NCBI RefSeq assembly: GCF_030687145.1
Contig: NZ_CP117460.1
Coordinates: 6,510,001-6,574,000, forward strand
Source of the DNA: Pseudomonas sp. FP1742
GTDB lineage: Bacteria; Pseudomonadota; Gammaproteobacteria; Pseudomonadales; Pseudomonadaceae
Reading direction: 5' to 3'
Length of the DNA stretch: 64,000 nucleotides
Positions 54,808-64,000 of this stretch are shown here, piece after piece. The position numbers and the translations under genes are program-made. The notes beneath the pieces are model-generated. The model searched no databases, was not told the origin of the DNA, and worked only from the letters and a program-made list of their open reading frames with translations. How positions within the stretch are numbered: the stretch's first letter is position 1; each line of letters starts with the position of its first letter.

Positions 54808-55641
54808 CTAGCCGTAACGACCGGTGATGTAGTCTTCGGTCTGCTTCTTCGCCGGATTGGTGAACAGGGTATCGGTGTCGCCGAATTCCACCAGTTTGCC
54901 CATGTACATGAACGCCGTGTAGTCGGAAACCCGCGCGGCCTGTTGCATGTTGTGGGTCACGATAACAATGGTGAACTTGGATTTCAGTTCGTAGATCAGC
55001 TCTTCGACCTTCAGCGTGGAGATCGGGTCGAGTGCCGAGCAGGGTTCGTCGAGCAGCAGCACTTCAGGCTCCACCGCGATGGTGCGGGCGATCACCAGAC
55101 GTTGCTGCTGACCACCGGACAGGCCCAGTGCCGACTCATGCAGACGATCCTTGACCTCATCCCACAGCGCCGCACCTTTCAATGCCCACTCGACGGCTTC
55201 GTCGAGGATGCGCTTTTTGTTGATGCCCTGGATGCGCAAACCGTAAACCACGTTTTCGTAAATGGTTTTCGGGAACGGGTTGGGCTTCTGGAACACCATG
55301 CCAACCCGGCGACGCAGCTCGGCCACGTCCTCGCCCTTGCGGTAGATGTTATTGCCGTAGAGGTTGATCGCCCCTTCGACGCGGCAGCCGTCCACCAGAT
55401 CGTTCATGCGGTTGAACGTGCGCAGCAGCGTGGACTTGCCGCAACCCGACGGGCCGATGAAGGCGGTCACGCGCTGTTTCGGGATGTTCATGCTGACGTC
55501 ATACAGCGCTTGTTTATCGCCGTAGAACAGGCTCAGGCCCGGCACTTCAATGGCCACGGTTTCCTGCTCGAGACTCAGGCTCTGCTTGTCGCGGCCCAGG
55601 GCCGACATGTTGATGCCGTGAGTGTGTGCTTCGTGCTGCAT
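54808..55641 (-). CDS. pstB: Phosphate ABC transporter ATP-binding protein PstB
   Basis: A 277-residue ABC ATPase: Walker [15 protein letters not shown], signature [13 protein letters not shown] and Walker [14 protein letters not shown]. It powers high-affinity phosphate import through PstA and PstC and takes part in PhoR signalling. A REPIN lies in the 173-base gap from pstA. The start at ATG 55641 adds an extension compared with shorter PstB; an internal Met (MSALGRD) is possible. Confidence 0.95.
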   Translation of the reverse strand: MQHEAHTHGINMSALGRDKQSLSLEQETVAIEVPGLSLFYGDKQALYDVSMNIPKQRVTAFIGPSGCGKSTLLRTFNRMNDLVDGCRVEGAINLYGNNIYRKGEDVAELRRRVGMVFQKPNPFPKTIYENVVYGLRIQGINKKRILDEAVEWALKGAALWDEVKDRLHESALGLSGGQQQRLVIARTIAVEPEVLLLDEPCSALDPISTLKVEELIYELKSKFTIVIVTHNMQQAARVSDYTAFMYMGKLVEFGDTDTLFTNPAKKQTEDYITGRYG

Positions 55642-55725
55642 GGGAGGCTCCCTGTGCTAACAAATTCGGTTCGGGACGCCGCTTCGCGGCATGCCCAATA
55701 AATGTTCGGTTGGACGCGGTCTAGT

Positions 55726-55807
55726 GTGGGAGCGGGCTTGCTCGCGAAGAGGTCAGCCCATTCAATGTTGCCTGACCCACCGCTTTCGCGAGCAAGCCCG
55801 CTCCCAC
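55726..55807. repeat. REPIN between pstA and pstB
   Basis: Inverted 23-base REP units at 55726-55748 and 55785-55807 with a 36-base spacer. On the pst transcript it would form a large hairpin separating the pstA and pstB messages. Confidence 0.9.
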
Positions 55808-55814
55808 ATGGAAA

Positions 55815-57485
55815 TCAGCTATCCAGCGCTTTGTATTTTTCCCGCAGGTGGTTACGGATATAAACGGCCGACAGGTTCAATGTCGCGATCACCAGCACCA
55901 GCAGCAGCGCCGTGGCGTACACCAGCGGCCGCGCGGCTTCGACGTTCGGGCTCTGGAAGCCGACGTCATAAATGTGGAAGCCCAGGTGCATGATCTTCTG
56001 GTCCAGGTGCAGGTACGGGTAGTTGCCATCCAGCGGCAGCGACGGTGCCAGTTTCACTACACCCACCAGCATCAGCGGCGCCACTTCACCGGCGGCGCGG
56101 GCCACGGCGAGGATCATGCCGGTCATCATTGCCGGGCTGGCCATCGGCAGCACGATCTTCCACAAGGTCTCGGCCTTGGTCGCGCCAAGGGCCAGCGAGC
56201 CTTCGCGCACGGTGCGAGGAATCCGCGCCAGGCCTTCTTCGGTGGCCACGATCACCACCGGCACAGCCAGCAGCGCCAGGGTCAACGAAGCCCACAGCAG
56301 ACCCGGCGTACCGAAGGTCGGCGCCGGCAAGGCTTCGGGGAAGAACAACCGGTCGATCGAGCCGCCCAGCACATAAACGAAGAAGCCCAGGCCGAACACG
56401 CCGTAAACGATCGCCGGAACACCCGCCAGGTTGTTCACTGCAATACGGATTACCCGGGTCAAGGTGTTCTGCTTGGCATACTCACGCAGGTAGACCGCCG
56501 CCAGCACGCCGAACGGGGTAACGATCATCGCCATGATCAGGGTCATCATCACGGTGCCGAAAATCGCCGGGAAGATCCCGCCTTCGGTGTTGGCTTCACG
56601 CGGGTCGTCGCTGAGGAATTCCCAGACCTTGCTGAAGTAGAAACCAACCTTGGTGAAGGTGCTCATGGCGTTCGGCTGATAAGCGTGAACCACTTTACCG
56701 ATGCCGATCTCGATTTCTTTACCGTTGGCGTCACGAGCCGTCAGGCTGTCGCGGTTGAACTGCTTGTGCAGGTCGTTCAGACGCGCTTCGACTTCCTGAT
56801 AACGGGCATTCAGCTCGGCGCGCTCAGACTCCAGGTCCGCCTGTGCGGTAGCGTCGAGACGGCCGGCCAGTTCCAGCTTGCGACCGTGCAGACGAACACG
56901 TTCGAGACCGGCGTTGATCGCGCCGATGTCGGTTTTTTCCAGGCTCTTGAGCTGCCCAGCCAACTGGTTGACGCGATCGACACGGGCCTGCAACTCAGGC
57001 CATGCGGCTTCGCCTTCAGCGATGACCTTGCCGTCCTCTTTGACGTTGACCAGGTAGCCGTAGAAATTGCCCCACTCGCGACGCTCGATGGTCATCAGCT
57101 CTGGCGGGGTTTTCTGGTTGGTCAACCACTCGCCGACAATCCAGGTGAAGTCCGTGCCGTTCAGATCGCGGTTGCCGACCTTGATCAGCTCGCGGGTCAT
57201 GAACTCCGGGCCTTGATCGGGCACCGGCAGGCCAGCGGTTTTCAGGCGCTCGCGTGGCACTTCTTCCTTCTGCACCACTTCGCCGATGACCAGGTGGTTG
57301 GCCTGGCCCGGCACGTCGTAATTGGCGTGGATCAGGTCCGCCGGCCAGAAGTGCCCCAGACCGCGCACGGCAATGACCGCCAGCAGGCCAATGGTCATGA
57401 TGACCGCAATGGACACCGCGCCGCCGCTGATCCAGACGCCAGGGGCGCCGCTCTTGAACCATCCATTCAGGGAGTTCTGTTTCAC
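55815..57485 (-). CDS. pstA: Phosphate ABC transporter permease PstA
   Basis: A 556-residue permease, longer than the roughly 300 of E. coli PstA because of a periplasmic domain (about 45-290) that includes a coiled-coil-like stretch (LESERAELNARYQEVEARL). The membrane part has IAVNNLAGVPAIVYGVFGLG and the ABC permease EAA-type motif near LALGATKAETLWKIVLPMA. Long PstA/PstC forms are usual in Pseudomonas. It lies 15 bases after pstC. Confidence 0.93.
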   Translation of the reverse strand: MKQNSLNGWFKSGAPGVWISGGAVSIAVIMTIGLLAVIAVRGLGHFWPADLIHANYDVPGQANHLVIGEVVQKEEVPRERLKTAGLPVPDQGPEFMTRELIKVGNRDLNGTDFTWIVGEWLTNQKTPPELMTIERREWGNFYGYLVNVKEDGKVIAEGEAAWPELQARVDRVNQLAGQLKSLEKTDIGAINAGLERVRLHGRKLELAGRLDATAQADLESERAELNARYQEVEARLNDLHKQFNRDSLTARDANGKEIEIGIGKVVHAYQPNAMSTFTKVGFYFSKVWEFLSDDPREANTEGGIFPAIFGTVMMTLIMAMIVTPFGVLAAVYLREYAKQNTLTRVIRIAVNNLAGVPAIVYGVFGLGFFVYVLGGSIDRLFFPEALPAPTFGTPGLLWASLTLALLAVPVVIVATEEGLARIPRTVREGSLALGATKAETLWKIVLPMASPAMMTGMILAVARAAGEVAPLMLVGVVKLAPSLPLDGNYPYLHLDQKIMHLGFHIYDVGFQSPNVEAARPLVYATALLLVLVIATLNLSAVYIRNHLREKYKALDS

Positions 57486-57500
57486 AGACTTCTACCTTTG

Positions 57501-59783
57501 TTAAAGCGACGAGTATTTCTTGCGCAGACGCTGACGAATCAGTTCCGCGAGGGTGTTCATGATGAAGGTGAACAACAGCAGCACCAGCGCCGAGAGGAAC
57601 AGCACGCGGTAGTGGCTGCCGCCAACTTCCGATTCGGGCATTTCCACCGCGACGTTGGCTGCCAGGGTGCGCAGGCCTTCGAACAGGTTCATTTCCATGA
57701 CCGGGGTGTTACCGGTGGCCATCAGCACGATCATGGTTTCACCGACCGCACGGCCCATGCCGATCATCAACGCCGAGAAAATGCCCGGGCTGGCGGTGAG
57801 GATCACCACGCGGGTCATGGTCTGCCACGGCGTGGCACCGAGGGCCAGGGAGCCCAGGGTCAGGCCGCGCGGCACGCTGAACACGGCGTCTTCGGCGATG
57901 GAGTAGATGTTCGGAATGACCGCGAAACCCATGGCCAGACCGACCACCAGGGCGTTGCGCTGGTCGTAGGTGATGCCCAGGTCGTGGGAGATCCACATAC
58001 GCATGTCGCCGCCGAAGAACCAGGCTTCCATGTACGGGCTCATGTACAGCGACAACCAGCCCACGAACAGAATGACCGGGATCAGAATCGCGCTTTCCCA
58101 GCCGTCCGGCACTTTCAGGCGGATGGACTCAGGCAGGCGACTGAAGATGAAGCCCGCCACCAGAATGCCGATCGGCACGAGCATCAACAGGCTGAAGATG
58201 CCCGGCAAGTGCCCTTCCACATAGGGCGCAAGGAACAGGCCGGCGAAGAAACCGAGGATCACCGTCGGCATCGCTTCCATCAGTTCGATCACCGGCTTGA
58301 CCTTGCGACGCATGCCCGGGGCCATGAAGTACGCGGTGTAGATCGCTGCGGCGACGGCCAGCGGCGCGGCCAATAGCATGGCGTAGAACGCGGCTTTCAG
58401 GGTACCGAAGGTCAGCGGCGAGAGGCTCAGCTTGGGTTCGAAATCGGTGTTGGCGGCAGTCGATTGCCAGACATATTTAGGTTCGTCGTAGTTCTCGTAC
58501 CAGACCTTGCTCCACAACGCGCTCCAGGAAACCTCCGGGTGCGGGTTGTCGAGCAGCAGCGGTTGCAACTTGCCGCCCTGCTCCACGATCACCCGGTTGG
58601 CCCGTGGCGACAGGCCGAACAGGCCTTGGCCATCGACCACCTGGTCCACCAGCAAGGTGCGGTGTGCGGTGCTGTGGAACACGCCAAGCTTGCCCGACGC
58701 GTCGAGGGCAATAAAACCTTTGCGACGTTCTTCGGCGGTGATTTCAACAATCGGCGTAGTGCCCATCTGGAAGGTACGGATCTGCTTCAGACGCAGCTCG
58801 CCATCCGGGTCGCGAGCCATGAACCATTGGGCCAGGCCGCCCTTGGAGTCGCCGAGGATCAGCGAGATACCACCCACCAGCTGGGTGCTGGCGGTAATCT
58901 CGGCCTCGCCGTTTTCGAGCAGTTTGTAGCGACCGTTGAGACTCTTGTCGCGCAGGCTGAACACGTCGGCCTGGGCACGACCATTGACCACATACAACCA
59001 CTGCTGACGCGGGTCGACGAAGATGTTCTTCACCGGCTCGGTCATTTGCGGCAGCTCGATGCGTTTCTGCTCGTTGGTGACTTCGCCAGTCATCATGTTT
59101 TCTTCGCTGGTCAGCGACATGACATGCAGTTGCGCACCGGTGGAACCTGCCAGCAACAGGGTCGAATCGGTCGCGTTGAGGCTGATGTGCTCCAGGGCAC
59201 CACCGGCCTCGTTCAGCACGATTGGCGTTTCGCCGTATGGGTATTCAATGGCCGGCGAGATGGTTTTCTTGCCGTCCGGGTAGCTGACTTTATAGGTGTG
59301 GCGGAACACCAGCACCTGACCGTTGGACAACCCCACTGCGACCAATGGATGGCCGGGTTGATCTTCACCGATGGAGGTCACGCTGGTACCGGCCGGGATC
59401 GGCAGGTCGACGCGACGCAGTTCGGCGCCGCTATCGATATCAAAGAATAGCGCCTGGCCCTTGTCGGAAACCCGCATGGCCACCTGATTCTGTTCTTCGA
59501 GGGAAATCATCAGCGGCTTGCCGGCGTCTTGCATCCAGGCGGGCGTGATGGCGTCCTTGGCGGTCAGGTCGGCACCCTGGAACAAAGGCGCGACGACATA
59601 ACCGAGGAAGAAGAAGATCAGGGTGATCGCGCCCAGGACGGCGAGGCCGCCGACGAGGACGTACCAGCGGGTCAGGCGATCTTTCAGCGCACGGATACGG
59701 CGCTTGCGGTGCAGCTCAGGCGTATTGAAGTCAATTCGCTTGGGGGGATTTGTAGTCATGGTGGAATTGGCCAGATCATTCAT
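57501..59783 (-). CDS. pstC: Phosphate ABC transporter permease PstC (long form)
   Basis: A 760-residue permease. An N-terminal membrane segment (about 39-62) is followed by a large periplasmic domain with beta-propeller-like repeats (to about 430), then the permease domain with IELMEAMPTVILGFFAGL and LALGATPWQTMTRVVI. The ATG at 59783 follows AGGGTG; a GTG two codons upstream or an ATG at 59759 are alternatives. A Pho box lies only 23 bases upstream, so pstC has its own PhoB-dependent promoter besides that of pstS. Confidence 0.92.
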   Translation of the reverse strand: MNDLANSTMTTNPPKRIDFNTPELHRKRRIRALKDRLTRWYVLVGGLAVLGAITLIFFFLGYVVAPLFQGADLTAKDAITPAWMQDAGKPLMISLEEQNQVAMRVSDKGQALFFDIDSGAELRRVDLPIPAGTSVTSIGEDQPGHPLVAVGLSNGQVLVFRHTYKVSYPDGKKTISPAIEYPYGETPIVLNEAGGALEHISLNATDSTLLLAGSTGAQLHVMSLTSEENMMTGEVTNEQKRIELPQMTEPVKNIFVDPRQQWLYVVNGRAQADVFSLRDKSLNGRYKLLENGEAEITASTQLVGGISLILGDSKGGLAQWFMARDPDGELRLKQIRTFQMGTTPIVEITAEERRKGFIALDASGKLGVFHSTAHRTLLVDQVVDGQGLFGLSPRANRVIVEQGGKLQPLLLDNPHPEVSWSALWSKVWYENYDEPKYVWQSTAANTDFEPKLSLSPLTFGTLKAAFYAMLLAAPLAVAAAIYTAYFMAPGMRRKVKPVIELMEAMPTVILGFFAGLFLAPYVEGHLPGIFSLLMLVPIGILVAGFIFSRLPESIRLKVPDGWESAILIPVILFVGWLSLYMSPYMEAWFFGGDMRMWISHDLGITYDQRNALVVGLAMGFAVIPNIYSIAEDAVFSVPRGLTLGSLALGATPWQTMTRVVILTASPGIFSALMIGMGRAVGETMIVLMATGNTPVMEMNLFEGLRTLAANVAVEMPESEVGGSHYRVLFLSALVLLLFTFIMNTLAELIRQRLRKKYSSL

Positions 59784-59805
59784 GCGCACACCCTAGCGAT
59801 CCTGT

Positions 59806-59823
59806 ATGACAGAAAGATGACAA
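59806..59823 (-). promoter_or_regulatory. Pho box upstream of pstC
   Basis: On the minus strand TTGTCAT-CTTT-CTGTCAT, a near-perfect 7-4-7 PhoB site. TAGGGT about ten bases downstream is a weak -10 candidate. Confidence 0.88.
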
Positions 59824-59885
59824 TGCAGTGACGCAACAAATCCGCCGCCAGTGGAAACTGGCAGTGGATCGGAAATTTGGGGGGC

Positions 59886-59983
59886 GTAGGAGCTGTCGAG
59901 GGAACCGAGGCTGCGATCTTTTGATCTTGCAGTTGGAAGCCAGATCAAAAGATCGCAGCCTCGTTTCACTCGACAGCTCCTAC
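59886..59983. repeat. Long inverted repeat between pstS and pstC
   Basis: The arms start GTAGGAGCTGTCGAG and end in its complement, each also containing GAGGCTGCGATCTTTTGATCT. It is a second type of dispersed REPIN-like element; a fragment of the same family (AAGATCGCAGCCTG) occurs near 47561. It may also attenuate transcription from pstS into pstC. Confidence 0.82.
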
Positions 59984-59985
59984 AC

Positions 59986-60008
59986 AGGTCCGGGTTTACC
60001 ACGGACCT
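59986..60008 (-). terminator. Hairpin after pstS
   Basis: AGGTCCG (59986-59992) pairs with CGGACCT (60002-60008) just after the pstS stop. No T tract follows, so it is more a 3'-end stabiliser or weak terminator than a standard one. Confidence 0.45.
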
Positions 60009-60014
60009 AGGGTT

Positions 60015-61016
60015 TTACTTTTTTGCGACTTCAGCGCCGCCTTCCGCGAGACCCAGGTCAGCCAGTGCTTTTGCAGCAACCTTGGCTGGCAGTGGGATGT
60101 AGCCGTCTTTCACTACAACTTCCTGGCCCTGCTTGGACAGAACCAGTTTCACGAACTCGGCTTCCAGCGGGGCCAGAGGCTTGTTCGGGGCTTTGTTGAC
60201 GTATACGTAGAGGAAACGCGACAGCGGGTATTTACCGTTCAGGGCGTTTTCTTCGCTGTCTTCGATGAAGTCAGTGCTGCCTTTCTTGGCCAGGGCCACG
60301 GTCTTCACGCTGGCGGTCTTGTAGCCGATGCCCGAGTAACCGATGCCGTTCAGCGAGGAGCTGATCGACTGCACGACCGAAGCCGAACCTGGTTGTTCGT
60401 TGACGTTTGGCTTGTAGTCGCCTTTGCACAGGGCTTCTTCTTTGAAGTAGCCATAAGTGCCGGATACCGAGTTACGACCGAACAGTTGCACTGGCTTGTT
60501 GGCCAGGTCGCCGGTCACACCCAGGTCGCCCCAGGTTTTCACATCAGCTTTGGCGCCGCACAGACGAGTCGAAGAGAAGATCGCGTCGACTTGTTCCATG
60601 GTCAGGTGCTGGATCGGGTTGTCTTTGTGTACGAAGACCGCCAGGGCGTCCACGGCCACCGGGATAGCGGTTGGCTTGTAGCCATACTTCTGCTCGAAGG
60701 CAGCCAGTTCAGTGTCCTTCATCTTGCGGCTCATCGGGCCCAGGTTGGAGGTGCCTTCAGTCAGCGCAGGTGGCGCGGTGGCGGAGCCGGCGGCCTGAAT
60801 CTGGATGTTTACGTTCGGGTATTCTTTCTTGTAGTTCTCAGCCCACAGGGTCATGAGGTTGGCCAGGGTATCGGAGCCGACGCTGGACAGGTTGCCCGAC
60901 ACACCAGTGGTTTTGGTGTAGCTCGGGATAGCAGGGTCAACAGCGGCAACCGCGTTGGCAGTCGCAACGCCAGCAGCGACAAAAGTCATTGCCGCCATCA
61001 AACGCTTCAGTTTCAT
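60015..61016 (-). CDS. pstS: Phosphate-binding protein PstS
   Basis: A 333-residue periplasmic phosphate-binding protein. A signal peptide (1-about 25, ending NAVAA) precedes [37 protein letters not shown] and [14 protein letters not shown], typical of PstS phosphate contacts. It delivers phosphate to PstCAB. A Pho box lies upstream. It is followed by a hairpin and a long inverted repeat before pstC, which would let pstS be expressed above the permease genes. Confidence 0.94.
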   Translation of the reverse strand: MKLKRLMAAMTFVAAGVATANAVAAVDPAIPSYTKTTGVSGNLSSVGSDTLANLMTLWAENYKKEYPNVNIQIQAAGSATAPPALTEGTSNLGPMSRKMKDTELAAFEQKYGYKPTAIPVAVDALAVFVHKDNPIQHLTMEQVDAIFSSTRLCGAKADVKTWGDLGVTGDLANKPVQLFGRNSVSGTYGYFKEEALCKGDYKPNVNEQPGSASVVQSISSSLNGIGYSGIGYKTASVKTVALAKKGSTDFIEDSEENALNGKYPLSRFLYVYVNKAPNKPLAPLEAEFVKLVLSKQGQEVVVKDGYIPLPAKVAAKALADLGLAEGGAEVAKK

Positions 61017-61093
61017 GCCTTACTCCTAGCAGATAGGGTGTGTTAAGTCGGGCCAAGTATCAGCAGGCCGTGTGAACACTCTATGGCTGAAAT

Positions 61094-61111
61094 ATGACAA
61101 TTGGATGAAAG
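61094..61111 (-). promoter_or_regulatory. Pho box upstream of pstS
   Basis: On the minus strand CTTTCAT-CCAA-TTGTCAT, a clear 7-4-7 PhoB site about 78 bases before the pstS ATG. Confidence 0.87.
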
Positions 61112-61128
61112 GCCAGCATCTAGCGATA

Positions 61129-61159
61129 GATCGTTCCCGCGCTCTGCGTGGGAACGATC
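61129..61159. repeat. Copy of the GATCGTTCCC palindrome
   Basis: GATCGTTCCCGCGC and GCGTGGGAACGATC flank TCT. It sits just after the MFS transporter stop and is related to 17708-17740. Confidence 0.8.
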
Positions 61160-61169
61160 GGTTACAAGG

Positions 61170-62468
61170 TTAGCGCCCCTTCCTCCAGAGATACGCCCCC
61201 ACCAGAATCCCAACGCCGCAAATGATCGCCACGTAATAGGCCGGCCCCATCGGGCTTTCCTTCAGCAGCAGGGTGACGACCATCGGGGTCAAGCCGCCGA
61301 AAATCGCGTAGGCCAGGTTGTAGGAGAACGACAACCCGCTGAAACGCACCACCGCCGGAAAGGCTTTGACCATCACATACGGCACCGCACCAATGGTGCC
61401 GACCAGCAAACCGGTCAGGGCGTACATCGGGAACAGCCAGTCGGGGTGGTTGAACAGGCTGTGATAGAAGGTCCACGAGGTCAACAGCAGCAACGCGCTA
61501 CCGAACACGAACACCCGCCCGGCGCCAAAACGGTCAGCCAGTGCACCGGAGGCCACACAGCCCAGGCTCAGGAACACGATGGCCAGGCTGTTGGCCTGCA
61601 ACGCGGTAGTCGGCGGGAAGTGGTAAACGGTCTGCAATACAGTCGGTGTCATGAGGATCACCACGATGATCCCCGCGGACAGCAACCAAGTCAGCAGCAT
61701 GGAAATCAGAATCGCCCCGCGATGGTCACGCAGCACAGCGCGCAGCGGCACTTCTTCGGCCAGGGCCTTGCGCAATTGCAGTTCGGCGAACACAGGGGTT
61801 TCGTGCAGCCAGCGGCGCAGGTAGACCGAGAACAGGCCAAACACGCCGCCCAGCAGGAACGGGATCCGCCAGGCGTAATCCGATACTTCCAGCGGCGTAT
61901 AAATGCTGTTGATCGCAGTGGCGACCAGCGAGCCCAAAAGAATGCCGGCAGTCAGACCGCTGGTCAGCGTGCCGCAGGCATAGCCGATGTGCCGCTGCGG
62001 CACGTGTTCGGAAACGAATACCCAGGCCCCCGGCACTTCACCACCAATCGCCGCGCCCTGGATGACTCGCATCAGCAGCAACAGGATCGGCGCCCACATG
62101 CCTATCTGCGCATAAGTTGGCAGCAAGCCCATGATCAGGGTGGGTACCGCCATCATGAAAATGCTCAGGGTGAACATCTTCTTGCGTCCCAGCAGGTCAC
62201 CGAAGTGCGCCATGACGATGCCGCCCAGCGGTCGCGCCAGATAGCCCGCGGCGAAGATGCCGAACGTCTGCATCAGGCGCAACCACTCGGGCATGTCGGC
62301 GGGGAAGAACAGTTTGCCGACGACCGTGGCAAAGAACACGAAGATGATGAAGTCGTAAAATTCCAGCGCGCCGCCCAGGGCGGACAGCGACAATGTCTTG
62401 TAATCGTTGCGGGTCAGCGGTCGTGCGGGTTGGGCTGGTTGCGCGATGCTCGAGGGCGCTGTGGTCAT
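61170..62468 (-). CDS. MFS transporter of the metabolite:H+ symporter type
   Basis: A 432-residue protein with twelve membrane segments. The MHS/sugar-transporter signatures are HFGDLLGRKKMF between segments 2 and 3 and RVIQGAAIGGEVPGAWVFVSEH around segment 5. It should import an organic acid or similar small molecule with protons; substrate cannot be read from the sequence. The ATG at 62468 (MTTAPSS) is chosen because the long upstream extension shows no family features. Confidence 0.88.
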   Translation of the reverse strand: MTTAPSSIAQPAQPARPLTRNDYKTLSLSALGGALEFYDFIIFVFFATVVGKLFFPADMPEWLRLMQTFGIFAAGYLARPLGGIVMAHFGDLLGRKKMFTLSIFMMAVPTLIMGLLPTYAQIGMWAPILLLLMRVIQGAAIGGEVPGAWVFVSEHVPQRHIGYACGTLTSGLTAGILLGSLVATAINSIYTPLEVSDYAWRIPFLLGGVFGLFSVYLRRWLHETPVFAELQLRKALAEEVPLRAVLRDHRGAILISMLLTWLLSAGIIVVILMTPTVLQTVYHFPPTTALQANSLAIVFLSLGCVASGALADRFGAGRVFVFGSALLLLTSWTFYHSLFNHPDWLFPMYALTGLLVGTIGAVPYVMVKAFPAVVRFSGLSFSYNLAYAIFGGLTPMVVTLLLKESPMGPAYYVAIICGVGILVGAYLWRKGR

Positions 62469-62832
62469 GGCAAGGGCTTCTCTTATAGTCGGATCTGCAA
62501 CCTCAACAACGCTGGCGGAGGCTTGGGCAGGTTCGGCACGATAGCAAATTGTTCGAAAAAGCACATAGAGGCGCGTATTTGACAGTCGAAATGAGAACCG
62601 GATGGTCGTCTCGGAGTCTACCGATCGATATACTCGCAATATTGCAACGGTTTGTAAGGGGTTGCTGTGCGAAACCGTCGTTGGCACCTGTCAGCCGATT
62701 TCGCAGAGTTTCCCTTTAGGCGCCTTACGAAAAACGTGACGAACGTAGTATGTTCGGGGCTGAATCGTTTTTCCGAGACGGCTATTCACCCGCTACACCT
62801 ACGATGAGTCACGGGTCAGAGGCACCCCCGGC
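62469..62832. other. Intergenic region between MFS transporter and thioesterase genes
   Basis: This 364-base divergent gap should hold promoters for both neighbours. An open frame in phase with the transporter runs through most of it but has no family similarity that I can see. I see no RNA gene, repeat or clear operator. Confidence 0.5.
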
Positions 62833-63237
62833 ATGATAGAGCTCGAACAAGAAGATCCAATCCCGCAAGGCGACCTGGCCCTGCAAATCACCGCGCTTCC
62901 GCGCGAAACCAACGGCTTTGGCGATATTTTCGGCGGCTGGCTGGTGGCGCAGATGGATTTGGCCGGCACCGCAATGGCCAGCAGGGTTGCAGGTGGGCGC
63001 GTGGCTACCGTTGCGATCGATCGCATGGCGTTCCTGGTGCCGGTGGCGGTGGGTGCTCAGCTTTCTTTCTATACCCAGACCCTGGAAATCGGCCGCAGCT
63101 CGATTCAGATGATGGTCGAGGTCTGGAGCGACGATCCACTGTCCAGCGAATGGCGAAAAGTGACCGAAGCCGTGTTTGTATTCGTCGCCATCGACGGCAG
63201 CGGCCGCACTCGTTCGGTTCCGCCTAGAGCGCGTTAA
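62833..63237 (+). CDS. Acyl-CoA thioesterase (YciA-like hotdog)
   Basis: A 134-residue hotdog-fold thioesterase: ETNGFGDIFGGWLVAQMDLAG holds the catalytic Asp region and VATVAIDRMAFLVPVAVGA follows. It hydrolyses acyl-CoA esters in the cytoplasm. Length and motifs match YciA-type enzymes. It is followed after 56 bases by a mutarotase-like gene. Confidence 0.9.
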   Translation: MIELEQEDPIPQGDLALQITALPRETNGFGDIFGGWLVAQMDLAGTAMASRVAGGRVATVAIDRMAFLVPVAVGAQLSFYTQTLEIGRSSIQMMVEVWSDDPLSSEWRKVTEAVFVFVAIDGSGRTRSVPPRAR

Positions 63238-63293
63238 ACCCGGCGACCATTTTGCGGTCCATTGCAGCCCTGTTCCTGATTGAGAGTCGCCCC

Positions 63294-64000
63294 ATGAGCA
63301 CGCCCACCGTCGAAGCCGTGAAACTGGATGAACTGAACTGCTGGCGCATCCGCCACGGTCAGGCCGAATTGCTGGTGGCCCAGCAAGGCGCGCACATCCT
63401 CAGTTATCAACTGGCCGGCCAACCGCCACTGATCTGGCTCAACGACGAGGCGGTGTTCAAGACCGGCAAGGCTATTCGTGCCGGCGTGCCAGTGTGCTGG
63501 CCGTGGTTCGGCAATCTGTCGCGCAACCCGCAGAGTGTCCAGGCCATGCGCGTCAGCCAGGAACCGCCGACGGCTCACGGGCTGGTGCGGGCGATGAACT
63601 GGGAGCTGGTCGGCATCGAATCCGAGGGCGAAAGCCTGAAAGCGGAGTTCGTCCTGCCCTACCCCGAAGGCGGCCTGCCGGGATGGCCGCATCAGGTGGA
63701 CTTGAAGCTGAGCATTCGTCTGGATGAGCAGTTGCATATCAGCCTGACAAGCGAAAACAAGGGCGCCGAACATGTCACGATCAGTCAGGCGCTGCACAGT
63801 TACTTCGCGGTCAGCGATGTGCGCAACGTGCACGTTGAAGGGCTGGATGGCTTGAGCTACATCGAGACGCTGGACGACTGGAAAACCGTCACCCAGACCG
63901 GCGATCTGCGTTTTACCGGCGAGACCGATCGCATCTATCTCAATACCCCGCCAAAACTGAGCATCGTTGACCCGCACTGGGAACGACGCATCGAACTGAC
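63294..64000 (+). CDS. D-hexose-6-phosphate mutarotase (YeaD-like), partial
   Basis: The first 235 residues of an aldose-1-epimerase-family protein, cut by the window edge. GKAIRAGVPVCWPWFGNL and PTAHGLVRAMNWEL are typical of YeaD-type glucose-6-phosphate 1-epimerases, with the candidate catalytic His in AHG and a SQALHSYFAVSD motif near 160. It interconverts alpha and beta anomers of hexose 6-phosphates. Confidence 0.88.
   Translation, partial: MSTPTVEAVKLDELNCWRIRHGQAELLVAQQGAHILSYQLAGQPPLIWLNDEAVFKTGKAIRAGVPVCWPWFGNLSRNPQSVQAMRVSQEPPTAHGLVRAMNWELVGIESEGESLKAEFVLPYPEGGLPGWPHQVDLKLSIRLDEQLHISLTSENKGAEHVTISQALHSYFAVSDVRNVHVEGLDGLSYIETLDDWKTVTQTGDLRFTGETDRIYLNTPPKLSIVDPHWERRIEL

Noticed and set aside
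55848..58376. Long plus-strand open frame of 842 codons
   Set aside because: Antisense to pstA and pstC, with His/Gln/Arg-rich content and no family features.
61101..62582. Plus-strand open frame of 493 codons
   Set aside because: Antisense to the MFS transporter, low-complexity Gln/His-rich.

Overview
The window looks like a chromosome segment of a Pseudomonas of the fluorescens group. The evidence is GC-rich coding sequence, REP/REPIN repeats of the GTGGGAGCGGGCTTGCTCGC type, an H1-like type VI secretion system (T6SS) very close to the P. aeruginosa HSI-I cluster as I remember it, and housekeeping order (hup, rubredoxin and its reductase, ubiC-ubiA, phoB-phoR, phoU-pstBACS) that matches Pseudomonas. 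Identifications come from reading sequence and recalled family features; no database search was run.

Positions 1-28366 hold a complete H1-type T6SS in two divergent operons. The leftward operon (14180 to 1) encodes Fha, TssJ, TssK, TssL, TssM, TagF, PppA, PpkA, TagT and a truncated-by-window TagS: membrane complex, baseplate adaptor and the threonine-phosphorylation switch. The rightward operon (14563 to 28366) encodes TssA, TssB, TssC, Hcp, then an inserted Tae4-like peptidoglycan amidase with two paralogous candidate immunity proteins, then TssE, TssF, TssG, ClpV, VgrG and an Eag chaperone. The 380-base divergent control region holds two strong consecutive hairpins in front of tssA.

Positions 28379-43031 are a toxin/immunity island. 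Two nearly full-length PAAR-Rhs effectors share almost the same N-terminus and carry unrelated C-terminal toxins: a GIY-YIG-like candidate and a WHH-type HNH nuclease. Each has a matching immunity gene (Imm26-like and SUKH). They are followed by relics and orphan immunity genes: an rhs/SUKH fused scrap, an AT-rich unknown, another SUKH, a TPR protein, and a broken rhs tip with an AHH nuclease module (frameshift plus stop) whose Imm11-like immunity gene is still intact.

Positions 43032-44060 lie between two nearly identical terminator hairpins and contain a DUF6124-like gene. Upstream of it is an unusual leader in which two copies of a TTAGTCG...AATTGAAG pair can compete for one complementary central segment, one copy overlapping the gene's ribosome-binding site. 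This is the best candidate here for an undescribed regulatory element.

Positions 44096-64000 are core genome: HU protein, rubredoxin reductase and rubredoxin, ubiquinone synthesis (ubiC, ubiA), a secreted repeat protein, PhoB/PhoR with a Pho box, a CBS-domain membrane protein, an M23 peptidase, a CheY-like regulator, PhoU and the Pst phosphate transporter with Pho boxes at pstS and pstC, an MHS-type transporter, an acyl-CoA thioesterase and the start of a hexose-6-phosphate mutarotase.
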